Part shown: positions 17,027 through 26,145 of the stretch, piece by piece
Position numbering within the stretch: position 1 is the first letter of the stretch
Layout: the number at the start of each line of letters is the position of its first letter
From: Ornithinibacillus sp. 4-3
Lineage (GTDB): Bacteria > Bacillota > Bacilli > Bacillales > Amphibacillaceae
Direction: 5' to 3'
DNA: 64,000 nt
Assembly (NCBI RefSeq): GCF_040958695.1
Contig: NZ_CP162599.1
Span: 3,444,001 to 3,508,000 of the forward strand
Program-made: the position numbers and the translations under genes
The notes under the pieces: generated by a model
Told to the model about the DNA's origin: nothing
Seen by the model: only the letters and a program-made list of their open reading frames with translations
The model's database searches: none

Positions 17027-20000
17027 TTAATTTTCTATTTCTTTATGGCGATTTTTCTTAAATAGTTTCGATAACCATTCGTATACGACTGGTACGATTA
17101 GTAATGTTAATAATGTAGAGCTTGCTAGCCCACCAATTACTGCAATTGCTAATCCTTTCGAGATAAATCCACCACCGCCGTCAGCACCAACAACTAATGG
17201 AATAAGTGCTCCCATTGTTGCGATTGCCGTCATTAAGATCGGGCGTAAACGTGTCATTCCCGCTTCTAGAATAGCTTCTCGCATTTCCATACCGCTACGT
17301 TCCATCCGAACCATTCGATCTACTAATACAATCGCATTGGTAACGATAATACCGATAAGCATGAGCAGCCCCATCATAACCGAAACAGAGATCGTTTCTC
17401 CAGCGATTAGTAAACCAACGAATGAACCAATCACCGCAAATGGTAAAGAGAATAAAATCGAGAATGGTGCAACCCCTTCACCAAATGTAACAACGAGTAC
17501 AAAGTAAACAATTGCTACAGCTGCAATCATTGCTACTCCAAGTTGAGAGAATGTCTCTTCCATATCTTCAGCTACACCACTAGTGCCAACTTCGACACCT
17601 CTTGGTAATTCTAATGAATCAATTGCATCATCAGCTGCTGAAGTTGCTTTTGAAATATCATTTGTTGTTATTTTACCTGTTACTGTTGCATAGTACTCCC
17701 CTTGACTACGTGCTAAAGTATTTAGAGTTGTTCCTTCTTCCACTGTTACAAGATCTTTTAATTTCATCGTTGTCCCCATAGCAGTTGGAACATCCATATC
17801 TAGCATTTCATCAATCGATTTTGGTTGTTCTACCTCTTCTTGCTTAACAATAACATTTACGTTATTTCCATCTTTTTCAATCGTTGTTAATACTTCTTCT
17901 TGTTGAGCGTTACTCAACATCATCATTAACTGACCTGTTGTTAATCCATACTGTAATAACTCTTCTTGATCTACTTGGAATGTATGCTCTACATACGCAT
18001 CCTCTGTACTTGATTTCACATCTTCCAAGTGTTCAATATCTTTTAATTCCTCTTCTACGATATCGACAGCCTCATTTAATCTATCTAAATTCTCACTGTA
18101 GAATACATAGCTAATTTCGTTAGACGCGAATCCCATTGAAGAGAAATCTTGACTCTTCCATTCTCCTGATTGTCCGATCTCAAAAACATATTCTTCAATT
18201 TCTGCACGAACATCAGGGAAATCTTTTGTATCTGGATCAAAGATAAGGTACATCAATGCTCCATTTGAGCCTCCACCCATCATTGCTGACATTGGATCAC
18301 CAGCATCAGTAACAGAGACTTGTAAAATATCAATCTCATCGCGTTTCATCAACTCTTGTTCAACTACTTCAATATTTTGTAATGTTTCTTCCTGTAATTC
18401 ACCTGTTTCTGGTGTATAGGTTAAGTACATTACTTTTTCTTCTTCACTACCTAGGAAGCTAAATCCGATCAATGGTGTTAACATTAAGCTTCCAACTAAT
18501 AATAATACCGAAACAGCAGAGGTAATGATTTTATGGTTTAAGACCCAATTCAATACTTTCTTATAGCCACGTGCCAATTTACCAGCTTCCTTGTGCTGGC
18601 TTTCCTGTTTCTCTCCATACAATTTCTTCTTAAACAAAACATGGGAAAGTGCCGGAACAATTGTGATTGCGACGATTAAAGACGCACCAAGCGCAAATGA
18701 CATGGTTAATGCGAATGGAATAAATAATTCTCCAACCATTCCGCCAACGAAAACTAGCGGAGCAAATACTGCTACCGTTACAATCGTTGAAGATAAGATT
18801 GGACGGAACATTTCAATAGTTGCTTCACGAACTAACGCACGTCCATTTAACTTCTCTTCTTTTAAATGGAGTCGGCGGTATATATTCTCAACAACAACAA
18901 TGGAGTCGTCAATTACTCGTCCAATCGCAACTGTAATTGCTCCAAGAGTCATTAAGTTTAATGTGATATCCATCCAGTTTAGTAATAAAAGCGCCATGAA
19001 AATAGACACCGGAATAGATACAATGGAGATTATTGTTGATTTGATATCGCGAAGGAATAACAAGATAATAATAACCGCGATTAATCCACCAAATAATGCT
19101 TTTTCTACCATTGTCGAGACAGATTTTTCAATCGGCTCACCTTGATCTAAACTAACATCAATCACTAGACCTTCATAACGATCTTGTTCTTCTTCAATTA
19201 AATCCTTCACACTATTTACAACATCAACTGTGTTAGCTTCTTGAGCTTTCACAATCTGAATAGCAATTGCATCTTCACCATTTGTACGTGAAACTGACTC
19301 TACTTTCCCTACTAGTTCAACTTCAGCAACATCTGCTAGTTGAATAAAAGGTAAAGGCTGTGTTTCAGATGGCTCAACAGGAATTACCATCTCTTTTAGT
19401 TCATCAACAGTCATGAACTTCCCATCGATAGCAATTGCTTGCTCTTCATCTTCAAATTCTCTAAGTCCTAAAGACATGGAAATATCACTTGCTTGAATCA
19501 TATCTTTAATGTCTTCTTCTGTAACACCAAACTCTGCTAACTTCTCTTCATCATATGTCAGTTCAACTTCTTCTATATGTTGACCTGTAATTGTTGCAGA
19601 AGCTACTCCGTCTAGCTTTTCTATCTTCGGAAGTAATCCTTCCTCTACAGTTGCAGTAAGTTCCACAATATCCTCTGTTGTACTACTAACACTTAAAGCT
19701 ACAACAGGCATCATATTCATATTGATTGCTGTAATTTGTGGTTCCTCTGCATCCTCTGGTAAATCTACTAATTCTAAAGCAGATCTTAGCTCACGATTTG
19801 CTTCATCCATATCTATACCATATTCATATTCCACTTGGATACTCGCCATATTGGCATAGGAATTAGAGTAAACATATTTAACATCTTTTAAGTTTTCAAT
19901 TGTTTTCTCTAATGGTATGGATACTTCTTCCATTACTTGCTCAGGTGTTGCTCCTGGATATACATCCATGACCATTAAGTAAGGGATCGAAATATCTGGA

Positions 20001-20113
20001 ATGGTTTCTGTCTTCATTTTTGTTCCAGAGTAAATTCCGAATACAGTTACAATAATAGTCAATAACCATACTGCTAGCTTATTTTTCAACACAAAGTTGA
20101 CTAAACCTTTCAT
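17027..20113 (-). CDS. swrC: RND-family efflux pump, SwrC/YerP type
   Basis: A 1028-residue proton-driven RND transporter of the AcrB/SwrC class. Twelve membrane helices are arranged as 1+5+1+5, with two large extracellular loops (about 35-340 and 560-840). The conserved helix-4 acidic pair lies in AIGRVIDDSIVVVENIYRR. An ATG at 20131 has no ribosome binding site; the ATG at 20111-20113 lies 10 bases after GGAGGG and is preferred. In B. subtilis SwrC exports surfactin and other amphiphiles and is controlled by the adjacent TetR gene yerO; the same divergent pair is seen here. Gram-positive cells lack an outer-membrane partner, so it acts alone. Confidence 0.93.
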   Translation of the reverse strand: MKGLVNFVLKNKLAVWLLTIIVTVFGIYSGTKMKTETIPDISIPYLMVMDVYPGATPEQVMEEVSIPLEKTIENLKDVKYVYSNSYANMASIQVEYEYGIDMDEANRELRSALELVDLPEDAEEPQITAINMNMMPVVALSVSSTTEDIVELTATVEEGLLPKIEKLDGVASATITGQHIEEVELTYDEEKLAEFGVTEEDIKDMIQASDISMSLGLREFEDEEQAIAIDGKFMTVDELKEMVIPVEPSETQPLPFIQLADVAEVELVGKVESVSRTNGEDAIAIQIVKAQEANTVDVVNSVKDLIEEEQDRYEGLVIDVSLDQGEPIEKSVSTMVEKALFGGLIAVIIILLFLRDIKSTIISIVSIPVSIFMALLLLNWMDITLNLMTLGAITVAIGRVIDDSIVVVENIYRRLHLKEEKLNGRALVREATIEMFRPILSSTIVTVAVFAPLVFVGGMVGELFIPFALTMSFALGASLIVAITIVPALSHVLFKKKLYGEKQESQHKEAGKLARGYKKVLNWVLNHKIITSAVSVLLLVGSLMLTPLIGFSFLGSEEEKVMYLTYTPETGELQEETLQNIEVVEQELMKRDEIDILQVSVTDAGDPMSAMMGGGSNGALMYLIFDPDTKDFPDVRAEIEEYVFEIGQSGEWKSQDFSSMGFASNEISYVFYSENLDRLNEAVDIVEEELKDIEHLEDVKSSTEDAYVEHTFQVDQEELLQYGLTTGQLMMMLSNAQQEEVLTTIEKDGNNVNVIVKQEEVEQPKSIDEMLDMDVPTAMGTTMKLKDLVTVEEGTTLNTLARSQGEYYATVTGKITTNDISKATSAADDAIDSLELPRGVEVGTSGVAEDMEETFSQLGVAMIAAVAIVYFVLVVTFGEGVAPFSILFSLPFAVIGSFVGLLIAGETISVSVMMGLLMLIGIIVTNAIVLVDRMVRMERSGMEMREAILEAGMTRLRPILMTAIATMGALIPLVVGADGGGGFISKGLAIAVIGGLASSTLLTLLIVPVVYEWLSKLFKKNRHKEIEN

Positions 20114-20154
20114 GAAATCATTTCCCTCCATTGACTTTAAACACTTCCTAATCT

Positions 20155-20183
20155 ATAATAATGACTATATGGTCAATTGTCAA
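20155..20183 (-). promoter_or_regulatory. RND pump promoter with TetR-type operator
   Basis: On the minus strand TTGACA (20178-20183) and TATTAT (20155-20160) are 17 bases apart. The spacer contains the near-perfect palindrome TGACTATATGGTCA (20162-20175). That fits repression by the divergently encoded TetR protein. Binding itself is inferred. Confidence 0.6.
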
Positions 20184-20207
20184 TAATGAGATAAGGAATG
20201 AATAAAA

Positions 20208-21044
20208 ATGATTAAAAAACAAATAATTATGGATAACGCCTTAGAACTCTTTGCTAAACAAGGTTTTGAAGCCACTTCTGTTCAGCAAATAACAGAAAAA
20301 TCTGGTATTTCTAAAGGTGCATTTTACTTATCTTTCAAATCAAAAAGTGAATTGATTATCTCACTAATCGATCATTTTATGATGCAAATCGTTTCCGATA
20401 TTGACCACGTAGTCAAAAATGAATCTGAAGAAAAATTACTATATGAATTCTACTACGTTATCTATACTTTTTTTAACAAAAATGCTAATCTTGCTCACCT
20501 TTTTGTGACAGAACAAACCAAAACAGTTAATGAACCACTAATTATGAAAATGCGTAGCTATGAAAAGCTTATTGAAAAATCTATTGTGCAAATGATTAAT
20601 CGCTTGTATAAGGATATGAAAGATTCTATTACCTATGATTTGATGTTCTGCATTAAAAACTTCATGGGACTATATTCGGAAGTAATTTTATTCTCCAACA
20701 ATAATAAGGAAATAGATTTTGACTTACTGATAAGATCATTAGTAGAGAAAACGAATATTCTAGCAAAAGAAATTACAATTCCTTTCATTTCAGAAGAGGA
20801 TGTTATTATTTTAGAAGAGAAAAATACGGAAGAAGTTACCACGCCAGAACTCATTCAATTAATTGATCAAAGTCTAAAAGAGATTGACGATGGTGTTGAA
20901 AAGGATTCCCTTCAGCTTTTAAAGCAAGAAATAGTAGAACCAAACCTTCATCCAGCAATTATAAAAGGACTTATTGAAAATATTCAAAAGCATAAACATT
21001 GGAAATGGATCGCCTATCTTCTAAGTCAGTATTTTGAAGAATAA
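20208..21044 (+). CDS. yerO: TetR-family repressor, YerO type
   Basis: A 278-residue TetR regulator. The N-terminal helix-turn-helix includes ALELFAKQGFEATSVQQ and SGISKGAFYLSFKSKSEL, the TetR signature. The C-terminal ~200 residues should be the helical ligand-binding and dimer domain. It starts 94 bases from the RND pump on the opposite strand and very likely controls both genes through the palindrome at 20162-20175. It is followed by a strong terminator. Confidence 0.9.
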   Translation: MIKKQIIMDNALELFAKQGFEATSVQQITEKSGISKGAFYLSFKSKSELIISLIDHFMMQIVSDIDHVVKNESEEKLLYEFYYVIYTFFNKNANLAHLFVTEQTKTVNEPLIMKMRSYEKLIEKSIVQMINRLYKDMKDSITYDLMFCIKNFMGLYSEVILFSNNNKEIDFDLLIRSLVEKTNILAKEITIPFISEEDVIILEEKNTEEVTTPELIQLIDQSLKEIDDGVEKDSLQLLKQEIVEPNLHPAIIKGLIENIQKHKHWKWIAYLLSQYFEE

Positions 21045-21094
21045 AATCCGGCAAGAGATGATTGAATAAATCATTCTTTTGCCGGATTTTTTAT
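21043..21094 (+). terminator. Terminator of the tetR gene
   Basis: A 20-base stem (AAATCCGGCAAGAGATGATT and its near-complement) ends in TTTTTT. Confidence 0.85.
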
Positions 21095-21135
21095 TAAATG
21101 ATTACTAAAAAACTTTGAATTCAATGCTCCGGTGG

Positions 21136-21183
21136 CCGTTTATTTTTCATTCAAGTCATTCGACTTCAATGAAAAATAAACGG
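21136..21183. repeat. Orphan long hairpin
   Basis: Two 22-base arms (21136-21157 and 21162-21183) are inverted copies with one mismatch and a 4-base loop. It lies in a 420-base gene-free stretch, beyond the tetR terminator, and is not followed directly by a T-run. I see nothing else in 21095-21454. Confidence 0.6.
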
Positions 21184-21464
21184 TTATAAACTGTTTTTAC
21201 TCCCACAAACATTTTACTCTAACATTTATTTCCTTTCTGCCCAGTTAGAAATGGGTGATACTATATTTGGATACTTTAATGTTTGCCAAAGTATTTACTA
21301 CACTAGTTATCACAACCAAAATCTTAGTTTACTGTAAAGTCACTATGAAAGACCTCTATTAATTTGATTTCCAACTTCTGTTCACGGTTAATATAGCAAT
21401 CGAAAAGAAATATTAAAGAAATACAATGATACGATTGAATTACTTTAAAAGTTAAGGAGGAAAA

Positions 21465-21890
21465 ATGATGACAATATAAGTTGCCCCATATTTGATGTTG
21501 AATGGTAATGCAAAGGAAGCGATTCAGTTTTATGAACATGCATTAGATGCTCAAATTCTTACCATTAATACTTATGGAGAAGTCCCTGATCTTCCTTCTG
21601 GAAATCAAAAAGATTTAGTTGCTCATGCAGAGTTAAGAATTGGAGACTCTAAGATAATGCTCTGTGATCGTCTCCATGGTTCCAACAATTTACCTGTTGA
21701 GCGAGGCAATCTGGTAACCATTTGTATCTCTACGAATGATACTGAAAAGTCAAAAAGGTTCTTTGAAGCTTTAAAACATGAAGGGAAAGTCATGATGCCG
21801 TTCCAAGAGACTTCATTTAGCACAGCTTTTGGGAGTCTAACCGATAAATTTGGCGTAACATTTCTAATTGAAACGGAAAAACAAAGATAA
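21465..21890 (+). pseudogene. PhnB/YjdN-like VOC-family gene with an early nonsense codon
   Basis: The frame encodes a PhnB/glyoxalase-like VOC protein (landmark VAPYLMLNGNAKEAIQFYEHA). A good AGGAGG (21455-21460) points to ATG ATG at 21465-21470. Codon 5 is TAA (21477-21479), after which the frame reads on unbroken for 137 codons to the stop at 21888-21890. Relatives usually have a Gln or similar residue there, so one C-to-T change (CAA to TAA) would explain it. Translation could restart at TTG 21492 or ATG 21495, giving about 131 residues without the first beta strand and without an obvious ribosome binding site. It is either a fresh pseudogene, a readthrough case or a sequencing error. Confidence 0.7.
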
Positions 21891-21915
21891 ACTAGTAAAT
21901 ACAGCTTTAACCAAT

Positions 21916-22112
21916 AGAAGCTGGGACAAAAAATTTATTACTTAGCTAATTTCCAAACTTAAATTGTGCAAATCCCCGCTTCGAGGGATACAGGAAATAT
22001 GTCAGTTCGGTATTGCGATAGGACGTCGGGAACTTAACCGAACTTCCTCTATACTTCGTTTTATTTGCATATTCAAACTTCTTTTGTCCTATCCTCCCTA
22101 TTAGGCAGCTTC
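21916..22112. repeat. Mosaic intergenic repeat, medium form (copy 2)
   Basis: It begins GAAGCTGGGACAAAA, the same end as at 12466, and shares AATTTATTACTT, CAAAC-TAAATTGTGCAAAT and the CTTCGAGGGATACAGG segment with that copy. The right end GCAGCTTC is the complement of the left end. It fills the gap between the two VOC-family genes. Confidence 0.75.
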
Positions 22113-22153
22113 TGGGGCTAAAAATATATATTATCAAAGAAAGGAATACGGAT

Positions 22154-22555
22154 ATGATTACACAGGTTGTACAAGTACCTATTCTCGTTAAGGATCTTGA
22201 GGAAGCGAAACAATTTTATACGGAGGCATTAGGTTTTGTTGTTCGAGAAGAAATAGAATTTTCTCCAGGATGGAAATATCTTACGGTTTGCCCGACAGAA
22301 ACCAATGAAACACATTTGGAATTAATGAAAGCTGAGACACCAGAGCAAGAACAAATGATTGGTAAACAGCTAATAGGACGGGCAGCATTGATGTTTTTAA
22401 GTGATAATATTGAAACGGATTATCATGAAATGAAAGCAAAAGGTGTAATCTTTCATGGCAAACCTAAGTCAGTTCCTGGCGGAAAAGGCGTAGGTTTCGA
22501 AGACTTGTATGGCAATTCTTTTGACTTGTATCAGCTAGATACAAAAGAAGGATAA
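22154..22555 (+). CDS. VOC-family (glyoxalase/bleomycin-resistance-like) protein
   Basis: A 133-residue single VOC domain protein. The beta-alpha-beta-beta-beta pattern begins QVVQVPILVKDLEEAKQFY. The metal-ligand positions look like His/Glu in THLELM and a closing Glu in GVGFEDLYGN. The family includes glyoxalase I, dioxygenases and antibiotic-binding proteins, so the reaction cannot be assigned. The ATG at 22154 has AAAGGAA upstream. It follows the repeat at 21916-22112 and seems to be transcribed alone. Confidence 0.85.
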   Translation: MITQVVQVPILVKDLEEAKQFYTEALGFVVREEIEFSPGWKYLTVCPTETNETHLELMKAETPEQEQMIGKQLIGRAALMFLSDNIETDYHEMKAKGVIFHGKPKSVPGGKGVGFEDLYGNSFDLYQLDTKEG

Positions 22556-22603
22556 GAAGGGTCATATCTTCTATTGAATGATTTTAATTAACATAAAACG
22601 TAC

Positions 22604-22641
22604 AAAAGCACTCATTTGCCATCATTGAAATGAATGCTTTT
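22604..22641 (+). terminator. Likely terminator of the VOC gene
   Basis: AAAAGCACTCATTT pairs with AAATGAATGCTTTT (one G-U) and is followed by TAAAATATAA. A second hairpin, TTAACCCCACCA with TGGTGGGGTTAA at 22692-22727, would serve the converging amidase gene. Confidence 0.6.
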
Positions 22642-22743
22642 AAAATATAAATGGCTCGTGACTTACTATAAAATCCCGCAGCCGGTAGAATTTAACCCCA
22701 CCAAAATTTCCAAACTGGTGGGGTTAATATTAAGTATTAATAA

Positions 22744-24057
22744 TTATTTGAAATATGCCTGTAAGCCTTGTACAATACCACTTGTTACATTCTCTTGGTA
22801 TTCATTTGTCGTAACATATGCTCTTTCACCCGGATTACTTAAAAAACCTAATTCTAGTAATACCGCTGGGCGATTGTTTTCACGAACTACAAAAAAGTCT
22901 GCAGGCACTGTTCCACGATTTTTTAAATCAATATGACTTGCTAATGATTTATTCATTTGTTGTGCCAGCTTTTGTTGATGTGATTGATTATAGTAAACGG
23001 TAAATCCACTTACATTTTTGTCTAGTGATGCATCATAATGAATACTGACAAATGCATCTGCAACTTTATTAGATAAATCCACTCGGACATCTAGCCCTAC
23101 ATGTGTATCCTTTGTACGTGTTAACACAACATCCGCACCTGCTGCCTGTAACTTTCCTTCTAATAATTTAGCAGTTTGTAAGTTTAGTTGTTTCTCAAAA
23201 ATTCCTGTTCCTAAACCTGTACCTGGGTCATGTCCACCATGCCCTGGATCAACTACAATTGTTTTTCCATTTAAGCTAGATCCTTGTTCTTTTGCTGGTT
23301 CAGCTTTTTGAGCTGGTTTGTCCGTCTTACTTGAAGAAACAACCCAACTAGCTACATAAGCTTCGTCACCACTTACAAGATTGATTTTATACCAATCTTT
23401 CTCTTTACCTACAATTGGATAGCGCTCTCCTTTAGAACCTTTAGCCATTACTTCTCCTGACATATTCGGCTTTGAACGCAGGTTTGTTCCTTCTGTTACA
23501 ATATAAGCAAAATTACCAACTTCCTCATCTTGCTTGGCTGCTGGCGCTGGTGTACTGTCATTAGCGCTTTTTTCTGTTGTACTTAAGTATCGTCCATTTA
23601 CCCATCCTTCTTGGTTTTGGTAGACAATTTTTTTCCAACCATACTCATCTCCAGCAATTGTTACTTGGTCACCTTTATGTAAAGTACCAACAACATCTCC
23701 AGACAAGGCTGCTTCACTACGGACAAATAAACTATCTGCCGTCACTGTACCCTGCTGTTGTTGTACAGATGTTTCTTGCTTCTGACCATTATCAGTAACA
23801 ACAAGATATCCTGCAATCCATCCATTCTTCCCATTAGAAAGTTGAATTTTATACCAACCAAACTGTTCATCTTGAACTGAAAAATTATCATTTCGAGTAG
23901 CTTGAGCAATGATTGTTCCTGTGTTTGATGGTTCCTCGCGAATATTTGCATTATCTACAGCAACACGCACTGTTTTCCCGGAGGCCTTTGAAGTAGGCGC
24001 TTCCACAAACGTAAATAAAAGAAAAACTGCCGCAAAACCGATAAGCAATTTTTTCAT
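22744..24057 (-). CDS. Secreted N-acetylmuramoyl-L-alanine amidase with three SH3b domains
   Basis: A cell-wall hydrolase that cuts the bond between muramic acid and the stem peptide. An ATG at 24111 is in frame but lacks a ribosome binding site; the ATG at 24055-24057 follows GGGGAGGTGG and opens a classical signal peptide. The mature protein has three SH3b wall-binding repeats (about 27-85, 100-160, 183-240 of the 437 residues), a short linker and an Amidase_3 domain. The zinc ligands are in VVDPGHGGHDPG, IFEKQLN and SIHYDA, and the catalytic Glu is in LLELGFLSNP. This matches YrvJ/CwlC-type amidases used in wall turnover or cell separation. It is transcribed alone. Confidence 0.93.
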   Translation of the reverse strand: MKKLLIGFAAVFLLFTFVEAPTSKASGKTVRVAVDNANIREEPSNTGTIIAQATRNDNFSVQDEQFGWYKIQLSNGKNGWIAGYLVVTDNGQKQETSVQQQQGTVTADSLFVRSEAALSGDVVGTLHKGDQVTIAGDEYGWKKIVYQNQEGWVNGRYLSTTEKSANDSTPAPAAKQDEEVGNFAYIVTEGTNLRSKPNMSGEVMAKGSKGERYPIVGKEKDWYKINLVSGDEAYVASWVVSSSKTDKPAQKAEPAKEQGSSLNGKTIVVDPGHGGHDPGTGLGTGIFEKQLNLQTAKLLEGKLQAAGADVVLTRTKDTHVGLDVRVDLSNKVADAFVSIHYDASLDKNVSGFTVYYNQSHQQKLAQQMNKSLASHIDLKNRGTVPADFFVVRENNRPAVLLELGFLSNPGERAYVTTNEYQENVTSGIVQGLQAYFK

Positions 24058-24324
24058 TGTAACCACCTCCCCTTCTGAAAGCTTACTTTCTACTTTACCA
24101 TTTTCTAACATTTCATTCCGCTATTTTTATCTCGTTTTTTGAAAATTAATAAAAAGTACCTAAATTTTCTAGCGTTTTTCTTCATTATAGAAAGGCTGTA
24201 CTATAGGCCTGGAACATATGTTTGTTATAGTTTATTTTATATTTAACAGAAATATAAAATCAGACTAATAAGTCATGGTCGAATCCCAAGGCATCGTAGA
24301 CAATAAAGAAAGAGGGGAATGACT

Positions 24325-24579
24325 GTGGAAAAAGAAATAGCTTTATCTATACAACTATCACTTGGACAAATTATCCGTAAACACAGAAAAGAATTAAATT
24401 GGTCCCAAGAGCGGCTTGCCGAAGAGGTCGATTTGAGCCCCAGGCAGATTAGTAGGATTGAGAATGGTGAACAGCTTCCTTCTGTTCTTTCTCTTTATCG
24501 TTTGAGGCAAGAATTACTTATCCCACAAGACCCGCTCATTGAACAGATTATTCAAGCATCTAATCTTCAGGATGTTTGA
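24325..24579 (+). CDS. Small XRE-family helix-turn-helix regulator
   Basis: An 84-residue DNA-binding protein consisting almost only of a lambda-Cro-type helix-turn-helix (IRKHRKELNWSQERLAEEV, then SPRQISRIENGEQLPS). An ATG at 24319 lies too close to the GAGGGG site; the GTG at 24325 with a 7-base spacing is the better start. It is followed after 97 bases by a sigma-factor-like gene. Whether it represses its own operon or acts with the sigma factor cannot be told. Confidence 0.8.
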   Translation: MEKEIALSIQLSLGQIIRKHRKELNWSQERLAEEVDLSPRQISRIENGEQLPSVLSLYRLRQELLIPQDPLIEQIIQASNLQDV

Positions 24580-24676
24580 CAAATACCCTTCTCCCCTTCC
24601 AGCTCCCTTATTGATATTTCTCACAATCTTATTTTCCAAATCAAATTCTTATCCTAACAAAGAGGTGAAAATATCA

Positions 24677-25234
24677 TTGTCAGAAACAAATAAACCAGAT
24701 AACGTACTTCCATTTACTTTTGAAGACATTGTTAAGCAAAATGAAAATCGTATTTATTATCAAATGATGAAGTTAGGAATTCATGATCCACATCGTGAGT
24801 TTTACTCCGAAGGGCTACTTGCCATGTGGCATGCTTATCAAAAATATGAACCCAATAAAGGTCCTCTTGCTACATACTTCAACTTTATGATTCGTAATCG
24901 CCTCATCGATAAAATCCGCAAAGAAACACGAACCTCAGAGGTTAATCAACAATTTATCCAAGCAAAAAAAATAATGTTGGAAGATGGCAATCGGCATGGA
25001 CTAACAAAGATGCCACTTATTGCCCCGAAAGAGCTAGAAGTAACAGATATCTATTATTGGCAGGAAATCAGATCTCACTTAACAGATAAACAATGGCTCT
25101 GGGTACAAGCATATGTTATTGAAGGAATGACAATAAAAGAAATTGCTGAACGTGAAGGAATGTCAATGGAAGCTGTGAAAAGCTGGGGAAAAGAAGCTAG
25201 AAAGAAATTAAGGGAAAGATTAGTACAGATGTAA
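24677..25234 (+). CDS. Sigma-70-family RNA polymerase sigma factor
   Basis: An alternative sigma factor of about 185 residues with region 2 (about 18-85, containing FYSEGLLAMWHAYQKY and NFMIRNRLIDKIRKETR) and region 4 (about 125-185, ending in MTIKEIAEREGMSMEAVKSW). It lacks regions 1.1 and 3, like ECF and SigH-like factors. The open frame extends back to 24539, but AGAGGTG lies in front of TTG 24677, which is taken as the start. No anti-sigma gene with membrane segments follows; the XRE protein directly upstream is the only candidate partner. Its regulon is unknown. Confidence 0.82.
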   Translation: MSETNKPDNVLPFTFEDIVKQNENRIYYQMMKLGIHDPHREFYSEGLLAMWHAYQKYEPNKGPLATYFNFMIRNRLIDKIRKETRTSEVNQQFIQAKKIMLEDGNRHGLTKMPLIAPKELEVTDIYYWQEIRSHLTDKQWLWVQAYVIEGMTIKEIAEREGMSMEAVKSWGKEARKKLRERLVQM

Positions 25235-25265
25235 ACTATTTACCCACAGTCTAAAACCTCTTATG

Positions 25266-25299
25266 CCTGCGTGATGTTTATGTACGCAGGTATTTTTTT
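25266..25299 (+). terminator. Terminator of the sigma-factor gene
   Basis: CCTGCGT and ACGCAGG arms flank an 11-base loop and are followed by TATTTTTTT. Confidence 0.8.
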
Positions 25300-25387
25300 A
25301 TGTTATATTATGTTCAGTTTAGGTATAATGCCTGTTGATGGTTTTATGAAAAATTATCTTTATTCGCTTAAAGGAGTATGTATTTCA

Positions 25388-26122
25388 ATGAAAAAAATTA
25401 CAATTTTAAATATTCCTTTCGTTGACATAAATCAAAAGGAGTTTGTCTCTCATTTAGATCAGCATGTAGAAGCACAGGAAAAAGCATTTATTGTGACTGC
25501 AAATCCAGAGGTTGTTATGAAAGCAAAAAAAGATACTGACTTCATGCATATTTTACAGCAAGCGACATATATTACTGCTGACGGGATCGGTATAGTAAAA
25601 GCTTCGGAAATGTTAGGTACGCCGCTCCCAGGTCGAGTAACTGGATATGATACAGCTATCGCATTACTACAGATTGCTAACCAAAAGCATTATAAAATAT
25701 ATTTGCTTGGAGCTGCAGAAGAAACACTGAATAAAACTGTACATAATATTCAAGTGCAATATCCAAACATCGAAATAACAGGTTATCATCATGGTTTCTT
25801 TGATTGGGATCATAATGGTATTGCCGAAGATATTGCTGAACAACAGCCTGATATTATTTTTGTTGCGCTTGGTGTTCCTAGACAAGAAAGATGGATCGCA
25901 GAGAACTTTGCAGCAATGAGAAAAGGTGTGTTTATTGGTGTTGGTGGAACATTTGATGTGATTGCAGGAACGGTAAAGCGTGCACCAAATATTTGGATTA
26001 AATTAAATATCGAATGGCTATATCGTTTATTAAGCCAGCCAAGCCGTTTAATTCGAATGCTTGATTTGCCAAAATTTGTATGGCGCGTATTTCGCGAAAA
26101 AAGAAAACGACGTAAATCCTAG
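25388..26122 (+). CDS. tagA: WecG/TagA/CpsF-family glycosyltransferase
   Basis: A 244-residue enzyme that adds N-acetylmannosamine or a related sugar to undecaprenyl-PP-GlcNAc, the second step of wall teichoic or secondary wall polymer linkage units. Family landmarks are TANPEVVMKAKKD, YITADGIGIVKASEMLG with the likely catalytic Asp, GRVTGYD, and the C-terminal PNIWIKLNIEWLYRL basic membrane-contact part. The open frame reaches back to 25271, but AAGGAG sits before the ATG at 25388. It heads a four-gene operon whose last gene is csaB, so the polymer is probably the pyruvylated type. Confidence 0.9.
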   Translation: MKKITILNIPFVDINQKEFVSHLDQHVEAQEKAFIVTANPEVVMKAKKDTDFMHILQQATYITADGIGIVKASEMLGTPLPGRVTGYDTAIALLQIANQKHYKIYLLGAAEETLNKTVHNIQVQYPNIEITGYHHGFFDWDHNGIAEDIAEQQPDIIFVALGVPRQERWIAENFAAMRKGVFIGVGGTFDVIAGTVKRAPNIWIKLNIEWLYRLLSQPSRLIRMLDLPKFVWRVFREKRKRRKS

Positions 26123-26145
26123 TGACGTGAAGGAGAGTTGCAACA

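Noticed and set aside
18591..19145. 184-codon open frame on the plus strand inside the RND pump gene
   Set aside because: It mirrors the pump frame, lacks a ribosome binding site and its product has no sensible pattern; the minus-strand gene is certain.
21946..22137. 63-codon minus-strand frame over the repeat at 21916-22112
   Set aside because: It is not preserved in the other copies of the repeat, so it is unlikely to be coding.
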